From positions 1-54,787 of the forward strand of contig CABPYL010000018.1 in assembly GCA_902461565.1 (NCBI GenBank): a stretch of 54,787 bases of DNA, written 5' to 3'. Every line of letters begins with the position of its first letter. Position 1 is the stretch's first letter. This DNA is from an uncultured Porphyromonadaceae bacterium. GTDB taxonomy: Bacteria; Bacteroidota; Bacteroidia; Bacteroidales; Muribaculaceae. Position numbers and translations under genes: made by a program. The notes below the pieces were generated by a model, which did not search any database, was not told the DNA's origin, and saw only the letters and a list, made by a program, of their open reading frames with translations. Below, piece after piece: positions 17,726-25,655 of the stretch.

Positions 17726-18679
17726 ATGATTTACCAAGGAACAATAATCCGTAATACCGGCTCGCACTATGTTGCGAGGCTTACCGAGGGATCTGAAATG
17801 AAATGCCTCGCCAAAGGCAATTTCAGAATAAAAGGCATACGCACAACCAATCCCGTTGCCGTCGGCGACCACGTGGAGCTTTCCGAGCCGGGCCCCGACG
17901 GTGTTTCTTTCATACGCGCGGTGCTGCCACGGCGCAACTATATTATACGCCGCGCCAGCAATCTGTCGAAAGCAGCCCACATAATAGCCGCCAATGTGGA
18001 TTGCGCCATGCTTGTGGCCACCTTGGCGCATCCCACCACATCAACGACATTCATCGACCGTTTCCTGGCCACTGCCGAGGCATATTCGGTGAAACCGCTG
18101 CTGGTAATAAACAAGACCGACCTTCTTACCGGAGATGATGACCGCGAACTGCTCGAAGCAGTGCTGTATCTGTACCGCAGCATAGGATATGAGGCTATGG
18201 CTGTCTCCGCACACACTGGCGAGGGACTGACAGAACTCAAAGAAACGCTCGCCGGCAAGGTTACACTTATATCCGGTAACTCCGGCGTGGGCAAATCCAC
18301 ACTTATCAACGCTCTTATCCCCGGCATACAGCAGCGTACTGCTGAGATTTCGGCCGTACATGACACCGGCATGCACACCACCACCTTTTCCGAGATGTTC
18401 ACCCTTCCTGATGGCGGCGAAATTATCGACACGCCGGGAATACGCGGATTCGGTGTTTTCGATTTCGAGGCCGAGCAGGTAGGCCACTACTTCCCGGAAA
18501 TATTCCGCGAATCGGCCGGATGCCGCTTCGGCAACTGCACGCATACGCACGAGCCCGGTTGCGCCGTACTCAAGGCATTGGAAGAAAACCGCATAGCCCA
18601 GTCGCGCTACAATTCGTACCTTAGCATACTCGAGGAAATATCCGACCCCGGTTCCGACAAATACAGAAAACCTTATTAA
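17726..18679 (+). CDS. rsgA: Ribosome small-subunit GTPase RsgA
   Basis: A 317-residue circularly permuted GTPase that acts in late maturation of the 30S subunit. An OB fold comes first (residues about 1-75), then the permuted G motifs in the expected order: NKTD at 129-132, GNSGVGKST at 184-192 and DTPG at 235-238. A C-terminal zinc finger follows (CRFGNCTHTHEPGC). The start at 17726 is fixed by the family N-terminus (IYQGTIIRNTGSHY). The longer frame upstream runs through the promoter. The GH20 gene follows after 39 bp. Confidence 0.95.
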   Translation: MIYQGTIIRNTGSHYVARLTEGSEMKCLAKGNFRIKGIRTTNPVAVGDHVELSEPGPDGVSFIRAVLPRRNYIIRRASNLSKAAHIIAANVDCAMLVATLAHPTTSTTFIDRFLATAEAYSVKPLLVINKTDLLTGDDDRELLEAVLYLYRSIGYEAMAVSAHTGEGLTELKETLAGKVTLISGNSGVGKSTLINALIPGIQQRTAEISAVHDTGMHTTTFSEMFTLPDGGEIIDTPGIRGFGVFDFEAEQVGHYFPEIFRESAGCRFGNCTHTHEPGCAVLKALEENRIAQSRYNSYLSILEEISDPGSDKYRKPY

Positions 18680-18718
18680 TAATCCTCTTATAAATAAAAC
18701 CTAACCCCAACCCGACCA

Positions 18719-20371
18719 ATGAAAAAGACCTTTGCTGCCATCCTGACGGGCGTCGCCCTGTGCTCTTGCAGCCAGCGCCCCGACGTCACGGCCGACTATC
18801 GCGTCGTGCCGCTGCCCGGCAAGATTGAAGTTGACACCGCCGGTACTGCCGACAAATTCTTCAAGCTCGACAAAAACACAGTAATCTATTACTCCGACGC
18901 CAAGCTGGCCAACGAAGCTCAGTTCCTGGCCGAGTATCTCAAGCCCCTTACGGGCCTCGACCTCAAAATTTCCGAAAAAGAACCCTCTGCCAACTACATA
19001 GAACTGGATATAGACGGCGACATGACAAACGCCGAAGCCTATAAGATAGACATCGACCCCGACAAAATAGACATTGAAGGCGGCAGCGCCGCAGGTGTGT
19101 TCTATGCCGTACAGACACTGCGCAAATCCATCCCCGAAGCCGGCATGCACGACGTGAACTACCCCGTAGGCGAAATCGAGGATGCGCCGCGCTTCGGATA
19201 CCGCGGCGCACACTTCGACGTAGCCCGCCACTTCTTTCCGGCCGATTCTGTAAAGACATACCTGGACATGATGGCGCTCCATAACATGAACACCTTCCAC
19301 TGGCACCTCACCGAAGATCAGGGCTGGCGTATCGAAAGCGACAGATATCCCCTGCTCACCGAGATTGGCAGCAAGCGTCCCGGCACTACCATCGGACATA
19401 ACACCGAAGAAATAGACACCATTCCCGTGGAAGGCTTCTATACCAAAGAGCAGATCCGCGACATTATCGACTATGCTGCCAAGCGCCATATCACCATCAT
19501 CCCCGAAATCGATCTCCCCGGCCACATGCAGGCAGCCCTTGCCGCATACCCCAACCTGGGTTGCACCGGCGGTCCGTACGAAGTATGGAAACGCTGGGGT
19601 GTCAGCACCGAAGTGCTCTGCGCCGGCAACGATTCTGTCTACGCTTTCCTCGATGGCGTTCTTGACGAACTCACTGACCTGTTCCCATCGGAATACATCC
19701 ACATCGGCGGCGACGAATGTCCCAAAATCGAATGGGAGAAGTGTCCCAAATGCCAGGCAAAAATCAAGGAACTCGGTCTGAAAAAAGACAAGGAACACAC
19801 AGCGGAACAGAAGCTCCAGAGCCATGTTACCAAGCACGTGAGCGATTTTCTGGCAAGCAAGGGCCGCAAGATTATCGGCTGGGATGAAATTCTTGAAGGC
19901 GGTATCGCACCGGATGCCACTGTAATGTCGTGGCGCGGCGAAGCCGGTGGCATCAAGGCATCCGACATGGGACACGATGTTATCATGACACCCAACACCT
20001 ATCTCTACTTCGACTACTATCAGAGCCCCGACCGCGACAAACAGCCTCTGGCTATCGGCGGCAACCTGCCTCTGGACAAGGTTTATTCTTACGAGCCTAC
20101 CCCCGACACTATGTCGCCCGAACAGAAAGCTCATATCAAGGGAGTACAGGCAAACCTATGGACAGAATACGTGCCCACCTTCGCACACGCGCAGTACATG
20201 GTCCTTCCCCGCTGGGGCGCCCTTGCCGAAATACAATGGATGCAGCCCGGAACGCGCGACTACAAGGAATTCTACGAGCGTCTTAAACACCTCACCAAGA
20301 TCTACGACGCTGAAGGCTACAACTACTGCACGCTTGCTTTCGAGGACGAAAACGCCGGCGCGGTAAAATAA
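18719..20371 (+). CDS. GH20 beta-N-acetylhexosaminidase, lipoprotein
   Basis: A 550-residue exported glycosidase that removes terminal beta-linked N-acetylhexosamines from host or microbial glycans, probably in the periplasm or on the cell surface. It has a lipoprotein signal with cysteines at 15 and 17 (ALCSCS), an N-terminal GH20b-like domain (about 25-155) and a TIM barrel beginning GYRGAHFDVARHFFP. The catalytic pair is in HIGGDECPK (D332-E333). FHWHLTEDQGWRIE and the PWE-like tryptophans are also present. It may be read from the rsgA promoter. A terminator hairpin lies 60 bp downstream. Confidence 0.93.
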   Translation: MKKTFAAILTGVALCSCSQRPDVTADYRVVPLPGKIEVDTAGTADKFFKLDKNTVIYYSDAKLANEAQFLAEYLKPLTGLDLKISEKEPSANYIELDIDGDMTNAEAYKIDIDPDKIDIEGGSAAGVFYAVQTLRKSIPEAGMHDVNYPVGEIEDAPRFGYRGAHFDVARHFFPADSVKTYLDMMALHNMNTFHWHLTEDQGWRIESDRYPLLTEIGSKRPGTTIGHNTEEIDTIPVEGFYTKEQIRDIIDYAAKRHITIIPEIDLPGHMQAALAAYPNLGCTGGPYEVWKRWGVSTEVLCAGNDSVYAFLDGVLDELTDLFPSEYIHIGGDECPKIEWEKCPKCQAKIKELGLKKDKEHTAEQKLQSHVTKHVSDFLASKGRKIIGWDEILEGGIAPDATVMSWRGEAGGIKASDMGHDVIMTPNTYLYFDYYQSPDRDKQPLAIGGNLPLDKVYSYEPTPDTMSPEQKAHIKGVQANLWTEYVPTFAHAQYMVLPRWGALAEIQWMQPGTRDYKEFYERLKHLTKIYDAEGYNYCTLAFEDENAGAVK

Positions 20372-20429
20372 TTCCCGGTGGCACCCATCATGGTTCTGCC
20401 GTTTTACCCCAAAACATAAGGACTAAAGA

Positions 20430-20464
20430 AATCGGCTGCGACGCACTGAGCATCGCAGCCGATT
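20430..20464. terminator. Bidirectional terminator between GH20 and BspA-like genes
   Basis: AATCGGCTGCGA (20430-20441) and TCGCAGCCGATT (20453-20464) form a perfect 12-bp stem with an 11-nt loop. The minus-strand side is followed by TTCTTT and the plus side by AAAATG, so it suits the minus-strand gene best. Confidence 0.7.
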
Positions 20465-20492
20465 AAAATGTAAGACCGTATGGTACCGCTTA

Positions 20493-22349
20493 TTATTTCA
20501 CGATTATCTTCTTTATGTTCTTGCCCTGACGCACAATGTAGAGACCGGCGGGAAGGTCTTTAAGTTCAGTAGCTGAGGCATTGCGAAGCACTGCCAGACC
20601 CTGAAGATTGAAAACGTCGACCGAAGCATTGGCGTCGCTGACAACAGCGCCGACACCGGAATTCTCGATGACAGTTACTTTGCATGACGCGGTGTGGGGA
20701 ACACCGTAGCCATCGACGACGGTGTAATAAATAACGGCATCGCCCTGGCCGACAGCGGTTATCACGCCGTTATTCACAGTTGCCACTGCGGGCTTGGAAG
20801 AACTCCATTTTTCGGTGGCGACAGTCATATCGTCGTCCTTCGTTATTGTCTCGGAGACAGTTGCGGTTTTTCCGGCAGCAAGTTCAAGCGCCTGCTCGCT
20901 CAGAGCGACTTCTAAAGCACCCATCTCTCGGATGTCGCTGAAGCGTTTCCAATAGTTTGCAGAGAAATAATCACTCGCGCTTCCTTTGGGAACGTAGATA
21001 GTAGCATCCCTTGGAATGGTACTGATTGAGTGCTCGTCTACACTTTGTGGAACAGGATTTTGATTGTAGATAGTCTTGAGCTTACTACAAAAGCTAAAAG
21101 TATTTGCCAGCATATGCTTTACACCCGATGGTATATTGATTGAAGCAAGCTCGCGGCAGCCCGAGAAAGCACCCATGCCAATTTCAGTGACTGAGTTAGA
21201 AATTGTAACAGAAGTCAGTTTCTCGCAATGATTGAAAGTACCCTCGGCAATTTCAGTTACGGAGTTAGAGATTGTTATTGAAGTAAGGCCATCACACTGC
21301 ATGAAAGCTTTTGCTCCTATTTCAGTCACCGAGTCAGGAATGTCAACAGAAGTCAAGCTGCTGCAACTTTCAAAGGCGGACTCGCCTATTATAGTAACAG
21401 AGTTAGGAATGTAGACAGTGGTGAGGCCATCGCAATAGCGAAAAGCGTACGCGCCTATTTTAGTAACAGAGTCAGGAATAGTGATTGATGTAAGGCTACT
21501 ACAGATTTGAAAAGCAAAATCCCCGATTTCAGTTACATTGTCGGGAATAACATATTCAGTTTTGACTACCGGACATTGAATAAGTAAGGTTTTGTCTTTG
21601 TTAAACAATACACCATTTTCAGAAACATAATTATTATTGCCATCTTCTACGATAAAAGAAGTAAGGCTACTGCACCCGAAGAAAACAGAAATTCCTATTT
21701 CTGATACTGATTTTGGAATTGTGACTGCTGTCAGACTGCTGCAATACGCGAAAGCCACATCTCCGATTTTAGTAACCGAGTCTGAGATAATGATTTTTGC
21801 CAGATTGATACAGTAATTAAAAGCATACTCTCTGATTTCAGTTACAGATTCGGGAAGAGTTACCGATGTTAATTTGCTGCAATGGTCGAACGCGTAGGCA
21901 CCGATATTGGTTACCGATGTGGGAATATTATATTCAGTTTTACCGGCGGGACACTGTAAAAGTATGGTTTTGTCGAAATTTAACAGTGCCCCGTCTACCG
22001 ACGAGAAGTTGCTGTTGCCTTCTTCGACGACAATGGACGTGAGCTTTTCACATCCCTCGAAAACTTCCCATCCGATTAAGGAAACAGAGTTCGGAATAGT
22101 TACAGATGTTATGTCGGGGCAATCATTAAAGGCTCTGTCGCATATTATAGTTACGGAATACTCTGTTTCGCCATTGATGGCAGTGGCCGGAATAATAATA
22201 TCGCCGGAAAGTTGCGAGTTTATGTCGACCCTGGCAGTGTGCTCCTCTTCGGAGATTACGGAGAAAATGATGCCTTTATACTCAAAGAATTGTGCATTAA
22301 CAACCGTGGAGAGCATTAACGCCACAAGGAAAAGCAAATACTTTTTCAT
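20493..22349 (-). CDS. BspA-like leucine-rich repeat surface protein
   Basis: A 618-residue secreted protein. It has a signal peptide (about 1-19), then roughly a dozen LRR_5 repeats of about 23 residues with consensus like IPDSVTEIGAYAFxxCxxLTSV (about 50-440). An Ig-like segment follows (AAGKTATVSETITKDDD to ITAVGQGDAVIYYTV), then a C-terminal domain ending LPAGLYIVRQGKNIKKIIVK, which resembles a type IX secretion sorting signal. BspA relatives bind host proteins and other bacteria. The gene is visibly more AT-rich than its neighbours and its repeats are similar at DNA level, so recent expansion or transfer is possible. It is preceded by an unusual long leader RNA. Confidence 0.88.
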   Translation of the reverse strand: MKKYLLFLVALMLSTVVNAQFFEYKGIIFSVISEEEHTARVDINSQLSGDIIIPATAINGETEYSVTIICDRAFNDCPDITSVTIPNSVSLIGWEVFEGCEKLTSIVVEEGNSNFSSVDGALLNFDKTILLQCPAGKTEYNIPTSVTNIGAYAFDHCSKLTSVTLPESVTEIREYAFNYCINLAKIIISDSVTKIGDVAFAYCSSLTAVTIPKSVSEIGISVFFGCSSLTSFIVEDGNNNYVSENGVLFNKDKTLLIQCPVVKTEYVIPDNVTEIGDFAFQICSSLTSITIPDSVTKIGAYAFRYCDGLTTVYIPNSVTIIGESAFESCSSLTSVDIPDSVTEIGAKAFMQCDGLTSITISNSVTEIAEGTFNHCEKLTSVTISNSVTEIGMGAFSGCRELASINIPSGVKHMLANTFSFCSKLKTIYNQNPVPQSVDEHSISTIPRDATIYVPKGSASDYFSANYWKRFSDIREMGALEVALSEQALELAAGKTATVSETITKDDDMTVATEKWSSSKPAVATVNNGVITAVGQGDAVIYYTVVDGYGVPHTASCKVTVIENSGVGAVVSDANASVDVFNLQGLAVLRNASATELKDLPAGLYIVRQGKNIKKIIVK

Positions 22350-22445
22350 TAGAATAGCTTATTAGTTGGATTATTAATTGATTGATAATTACAATGGTAG
22401 CTTAAAATGCCGATGAACCTAACCAATCAGCAGTTTAAGTAGGTA

Positions 22446-22784
22446 TTAAAAAGCGCAAGGTCCAGACTTGTTGCCCGCTCTACAGTTAGAGGCCTTCGCA
22501 TTGCCCGGATTAGTAGAACGGACAACGCAGAGGCCTCGCGCAAATATGCATTATGTTCCGGCACGATACTCACGCATCACTGCCGGGACAGCTATATACA
22601 TATCCACAAAGACGTCAGTCGCTGCCACATTCCTGACTAATCCTGAAAGTTGCGAAGTTTCTAACTGTCAAGAAAGAGCGCTAAGTACGCTTTCTATATG
22701 TCGTTGCATACCGCCCGCACAATCCCAGTCCGGGAGTTGGTTCGGAAAACTCTCCTTACTGGCGTGCTCTGCGAAGCAGTCTGC
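22446..22784 (-). ncRNA. Candidate structured leader RNA upstream of the BspA-like gene
   Basis: About 340 nt run from a TATCTTTG element to a terminator. Visible hairpins, on either strand, are AGAAAG with CTTTCT at 22671-22695, CCGGCA/TGCCGG (22558-22563 with 22581-22586), and a long hairpin with inner 7-bp stem TTGCCCG/CGGACAA (22501-22507 with 22519-22525) flanked by GAGGCC/GGCCTC (22489-22494 with 22532-22537). It lacks the RNase P, tmRNA and SRP signatures I know. The plus-strand 126-codon frame 22468-22848 is probably its antisense shadow. It could be a free RNA or an attenuating leader. Confidence 0.5.
22448..22479 (-). terminator. Terminator at the end of the BspA-like leader RNA
   Basis: On the minus strand AGCG (22479-22476) pairs with CGCT (22455-22452), and CAAG (22470-22467) with CTTG (22459-22456) across a 5-nt bulge. 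A run of five U residues follows. It lies about 100 nt before the BspA-like start codon. Confidence 0.5.
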
Positions 22785-22789
22785 AAACG

Positions 22790-22797
22790 CAAAGATA
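22790..22797 (-). promoter_or_regulatory. -7 element for the BspA-like leader RNA
   Basis: TATCTTTG on the minus strand matches TAnnTTTG. No convincing -33 TTG is found at 19-21 bp, so the promoter is less certain than others in this window. Confidence 0.45.
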
Positions 22798-22925
22798 GTA
22801 CTAATTTTTGATATTCAGCGCCTATCGTGCGAAAAACATAATTCATAATTTTAGAATCACAGCATTTTTGAAATTATTATAGCGAAAAAAGCCGACAAGA
22901 TATGCGCGGGATAGATGAATTTTTG

Positions 22926-22933
22926 TAATTTTG
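22926..22933 (+). promoter_or_regulatory. -7 element upstream of the YqeY-like gene
   Basis: TAATTTTG matches TAnnTTTG, 51 bp before the ATG at 22985. The -33 region is not clear. Confidence 0.4.
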
Positions 22934-22984
22934 CCGTTTGAAACAGAACCGTGAAACTATTCCGAATATACCAACATTACAAAT

Positions 22985-23437
22985 ATGACCCTCTACGAAA
23001 AAATAGATGCTGAAATCAAGGCAGCGATGCTTGCTAAGGACCGCGTTCGCCTGCAGGCTCTGCGTGGCATCAAGAAAGAATTCATCGAAGGTAAGACAGC
23101 TCCCGGCTCCAACGGCGAGCTCTCCGACGAAACCGCGACCAAGATTCTTGTAAAAATGGCCAAACAGCGCCGCGACAGCGCCGCTATCTATAAGGAACAG
23201 AACCGTCCAGACCTTGCAGAAGGCGAACTGGCAGAACTGACCGTGATTGAGGAATACCTCCCCAAAGCTATGAGCGAGGAGGAACTCACTGCCGCTCTTG
23301 GGGAGATAATAGCAAAGGTAGGCGCCGCTTCGCCCGCCGACATGGGCAAGGTGATGGGCGTGGCCACCAAGACACTGGCCGGCCGTGCCGATGGTCGCGC
23401 GATTTCCGCAAAAGTGCGCGAGCTTCTTAACAAATAA
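22985..23437 (+). CDS. GatB/YqeY domain-containing protein
   Basis: A 150-residue helical cytoplasmic protein of the YqeY family, related to the tail of the tRNA amidotransferase subunit GatB. Recognisable parts are the start (IDAEIKAAMLAKDRVRLQAL), the KQRRDSAAIYKEQNRPDLAE segment and the C-terminal DMGKVMGVATKTLAGRADGR. The function is not settled; a tRNA-linked role is a family-based guess. It is 18 bp upstream of serS and probably co-transcribed with it. Confidence 0.9.
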   Translation: MTLYEKIDAEIKAAMLAKDRVRLQALRGIKKEFIEGKTAPGSNGELSDETATKILVKMAKQRRDSAAIYKEQNRPDLAEGELAELTVIEEYLPKAMSEEELTAALGEIIAKVGAASPADMGKVMGVATKTLAGRADGRAISAKVRELLNK

Positions 23438-23455
23438 TCAGTAACACACTCCATA

Positions 23456-24727
23456 ATGCTTACATTACAACAAATCAAGGCCGACCCGAAATTTATTGTC
23501 GAGCGCCTCGCTGTAAAAGGCTTCAATGGCGAAAAGCCCATAGCCCGCGTACTCGCCCTCGACGAGATGCGCCGCGAGCTGCAGCTTAAAAACGACAACG
23601 CTGCCGCCGAGCTGAACCGCATGGCCGCTACCATAGGCAAAGCCATGAAAGAAGGCCGCAAGGACGACGCCGAACAGGCAAAAGAGAAAGTGGCCGTACT
23701 CAAGGAAGAACAGAAAGCCCTTAACGACGAACTGCAGCGCACACAGCAGGAAATCGAAAACGAACTACTCAGCATCCCCAACATCCCCTACAGCGGCGTG
23801 CCCGAAGGAACTTCCGCCGCCGACAACGTTGTCGAGGTAACCGGTGGTCCCATGCCCGAGCTTCCCGCCGACGCTCTGCCCCACTGGGACCTCGCCAAGA
23901 AATACAACCTTATAGACTTCGACCTCGGCGTAAAGATTACCGGCGCCGGCTTCCCCGTCTACATCGGCAAGGGTGCAAAACTGCAGCGCGCCCTCATCCA
24001 GTTCTTCCTGGACGAGGCGTCCAAAGCAGGTTATCTGGAAATCCAACCGCCGTACGTGGTGAACGAAGCCTCCGGCTACGGTACAGGCCAGCTTCCCGAC
24101 AAGGAAGGCCAGATGTACTATGTTAACCTCGATAAACTGTACCTCATTCCCACCGCGGAGGTACCCGTTACCAACCTGTACCGTGATGTAATCATCCCGC
24201 AGGACAAGCTGCCTATCAAGAACTGCGCCTACTCCGCCTGCTTCCGCCGCGAAGCCGGCAGCTACGGCAAGGACGTGCGCGGACTCAACCGCCTGCACCA
24301 GTTCGACAAAGTTGAAATCGTACGCATCGAGAAACCCGAGAACAGCTATGCCGCCCTCGAGGAAATGAAAGCCCACGTGCAGGGACTCCTCGAAAAACTC
24401 GGTCTGCCCTGGCACATCCTGCGCCTGTGCGGCGGCGACATGAGCTTCACATCCGCCATCACGTTCGATTTCGAGGTATATTCCGCAGCACAGCAGCGCT
24501 GGCTGGAAGTATCGTCTGTTTCCAATTTCGAGACCTACCAGGCCAACCGCCTGAAATGCCGCTACCGCGGCGACGACAAGAAAACGCACCTGTGCCATAC
24601 CCTCAACGGCTCCGCACTGGCTCTTCCCCGCATCGTCGCTGCCATTCTTGAGGACTTCCAGACACCCGAAGGAATCGTCGTTCCCGAATGCCTGCGCAAG
24701 TATACCGGATTCGATATCATCGACTAA
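23456..24727 (+). CDS. serS: Seryl-tRNA synthetase
   Basis: A 423-residue class II aminoacyl-tRNA synthetase that charges tRNA-Ser. The N-terminal long coiled-coil arm (about 25-110) binds tRNA. The catalytic domain carries motif 2 (CFRREAGSYGKDVRGLNRLHQF) and motif 3 (TLNGSALALPRIVAAILE). The length is normal. The coiled coil overlaps strongly charged repeats (DDAEQAKEKVAVLKEEQ). A candidate small RNA and hairpin follow its stop. Confidence 0.97.
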   Translation: MLTLQQIKADPKFIVERLAVKGFNGEKPIARVLALDEMRRELQLKNDNAAAELNRMAATIGKAMKEGRKDDAEQAKEKVAVLKEEQKALNDELQRTQQEIENELLSIPNIPYSGVPEGTSAADNVVEVTGGPMPELPADALPHWDLAKKYNLIDFDLGVKITGAGFPVYIGKGAKLQRALIQFFLDEASKAGYLEIQPPYVVNEASGYGTGQLPDKEGQMYYVNLDKLYLIPTAEVPVTNLYRDVIIPQDKLPIKNCAYSACFRREAGSYGKDVRGLNRLHQFDKVEIVRIEKPENSYAALEEMKAHVQGLLEKLGLPWHILRLCGGDMSFTSAITFDFEVYSAAQQRWLEVSSVSNFETYQANRLKCRYRGDDKKTHLCHTLNGSALALPRIVAAILEDFQTPEGIVVPECLRKYTGFDIID

Positions 24728-24746
24728 AAATACCCCGTTCGCAGTA

Positions 24747-24777
24747 TTGTGTAGGCCGCAGCAGCGACGTAACTTTG
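24747..24777 (+). promoter_or_regulatory. Promoter between serS and rpsF driving a candidate small RNA
   Basis: TTG (24747-24749) and TAACTTTG (24770-24777) with a 20-bp spacer form a near-ideal Bacteroidetes promoter just after serS. No coding region starts nearby, so it must drive either a small RNA or a long leader for rpsF. Confidence 0.65.
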
Positions 24778-24782
24778 CACTG

Positions 24783-24862
24783 TGATTATTAATTGGGGGT
24801 TTGAAACACATAAGCCCGTTCTGAAAGTTGCCACCGCACTCCGGTGGCAACTTTCAGTTTAA
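24783..24862 (+). ncRNA. Candidate small RNA ending in a 16-bp hairpin
   Basis: From the predicted start near 24783 the transcript would run about 80 nt to a perfect 16-bp stem (24821-24836 with 24842-24857, loop of 5) followed by UUU. The 5' part is unstructured and contains a GGGGG run. The hairpin alone could also end serS transcription, but the separate promoter argues for an independent small RNA. No open reading frame of note is present. Confidence 0.45.
24821..24860 (+). terminator. Strong hairpin terminator after serS or the candidate small RNA
   Basis: A 16-bp perfect stem made of CTGAAAGTTGCCACCG and its complement, with loop CACTC, followed by TTTAA. The U-run is short, but the stem is long and stable. 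Confidence 0.6.
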
Positions 24863-24907
24863 CGTCCCCTTTCCACTCCTCACCCCTCACTCTCCTCCAA
24901 ACATTTA

Positions 24908-24939
24908 TTTGTATATCAGCGAAAAAATGCGTACCTTTG
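24908..24939 (+). promoter_or_regulatory. Promoter of the rpsF-rpsR-rplI operon
   Basis: TTTG (24908-24911) and TACCTTTG (24932-24939) are spaced by 20 bp, giving a leader of about 45 nt before rpsF. Confidence 0.7.
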
Positions 24940-24989
24940 CAGCCGGAAATAAAACAATCCACGTAATTCATTAATTATCAACCAAACAA

Positions 24990-25361
24990 ATGCAGTACGA
25001 AACCGTTTTCATTTTAACTCCCGTTTTGTCTGATGCTCAGATGAAGGAAGCGGTAGAAAAGTTTGCGAATGTACTCACCTCCAATGGTGCAGAAATCGTA
25101 AACTCCGAAGAATGGGGTCTGCGCAAGCTCGCATATCCCATCGACAAAAAGTCCACTGGCTTCTACAGCCTCATCGAGTTCAACGCAGAACCCACCGTTA
25201 TCGCAAAGCTCGAAACAGCTTTCCGCCGCGACGAACGCGTTCTTCGCTGGCTCACATTCCGTCAGGACAAATATGCCGCTGAATATGCCGCCAAGCGCCG
25301 CGCACGCCGCGCACAGGCCGCTGCAGCTCCCGTTCAACCCGTAGAAAACAAGGAGGACTAA
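24990..25361 (+). CDS. rpsF: 30S ribosomal protein bS6
   Basis: A 123-residue ribosomal protein that binds 16S rRNA with bS18 in the 30S platform. It shows the ferredoxin-like beginning (YETVFILTPVLSDAQMKEAVEKF), the WGLRKLAYPIDKKSTGFY segment and RRDERVLRWLTFR. The C-terminal tail is Ala/Arg-rich. It leads the usual rpsF-rpsR-rplI operon with its own promoter. Confidence 0.97.
   Translation: MQYETVFILTPVLSDAQMKEAVEKFANVLTSNGAEIVNSEEWGLRKLAYPIDKKSTGFYSLIEFNAEPTVIAKLETAFRRDERVLRWLTFRQDKYAAEYAAKRRARRAQAAAAPVQPVENKED
25350..25356 (+). promoter_or_regulatory. Shine-Dalgarno-like site for rpsR
   Basis: AAGGAGG lies 8 nt before the rpsR ATG, in the last codons of rpsF. It is an unusually good site for this phylum. 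It also encodes the Lys-Glu-Asp end of bS6, so it may be partly coincidental. Confidence 0.35.
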
Positions 25362-25364
25362 ATC

Positions 25365-25634
25365 ATGGCACAGGCTCAATCCGAAATCCGTTACCTCACA
25401 CCCATGTCGGTGGACGTAAAGAAGAAAAAATACTGCCGTTTCAAACGTTTCGGCATTAACTTCGTAGACTACAAGGACCCGGAATTCCTCAAGAAATTCC
25501 TTAACGAGCAGGGCAAAATCCTTCCCCGCCGCATCACCGGCACCTCGCTGAAGTTCCAGCGCCGTGTGGCTCAGGCCGTCAAGCGTGCCCGCCACCTCGC
25601 CCTCCTGCCCTACGTTACCGACCTTATGAAATAA
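25365..25634 (+). CDS. rpsR: 30S ribosomal protein bS18
   Basis: An 89-residue basic ribosomal protein partnering bS6. It contains the family core DYKDPEFLKKFLNEQGKILP and RRITGTSLKFQRRVAQAVKRAR. It starts 3 bp after the rpsF stop, consistent with coupled translation. Confidence 0.97.
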   Translation: MAQAQSEIRYLTPMSVDVKKKKYCRFKRFGINFVDYKDPEFLKKFLNEQGKILPRRITGTSLKFQRRVAQAVKRARHLALLPYVTDLMK

Positions 25635-25655
25635 CCCATTAACCGCCAGCACAAT

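Noticed and set aside
18701..20134. A 477-codon minus-strand frame opposite the GH20 gene
   Set aside because: The opposite strand encodes a complete hexosaminidase with active-site residues. This frame is its shadow.
20950..22300. Regular repeats within the BspA-like gene considered as a possible CRISPR array
   Set aside because: The period is about 69 bp, the sequence is coding throughout and the repeats are degenerate protein LRR units, with no constant repeat and unique spacers.
22501..22784. RNase P RNA, tmRNA or SRP RNA as identity of the BspA-like leader
   Set aside because: The conserved core sequences of these RNAs that I know were not found on either strand.
22468..22848. A 126-codon plus-strand frame in the BspA-like leader region
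   Set aside because: It overlaps strong hairpins, a promoter element and a terminator of the opposite strand. It is more likely the antisense of an RNA than a protein gene.
24940..24989. S6:S18 ribosomal leader before rpsF
   Set aside because: The leader is about 45 nt, A-rich and without a convincing hairpin, so the known motif could not be supported by eye.
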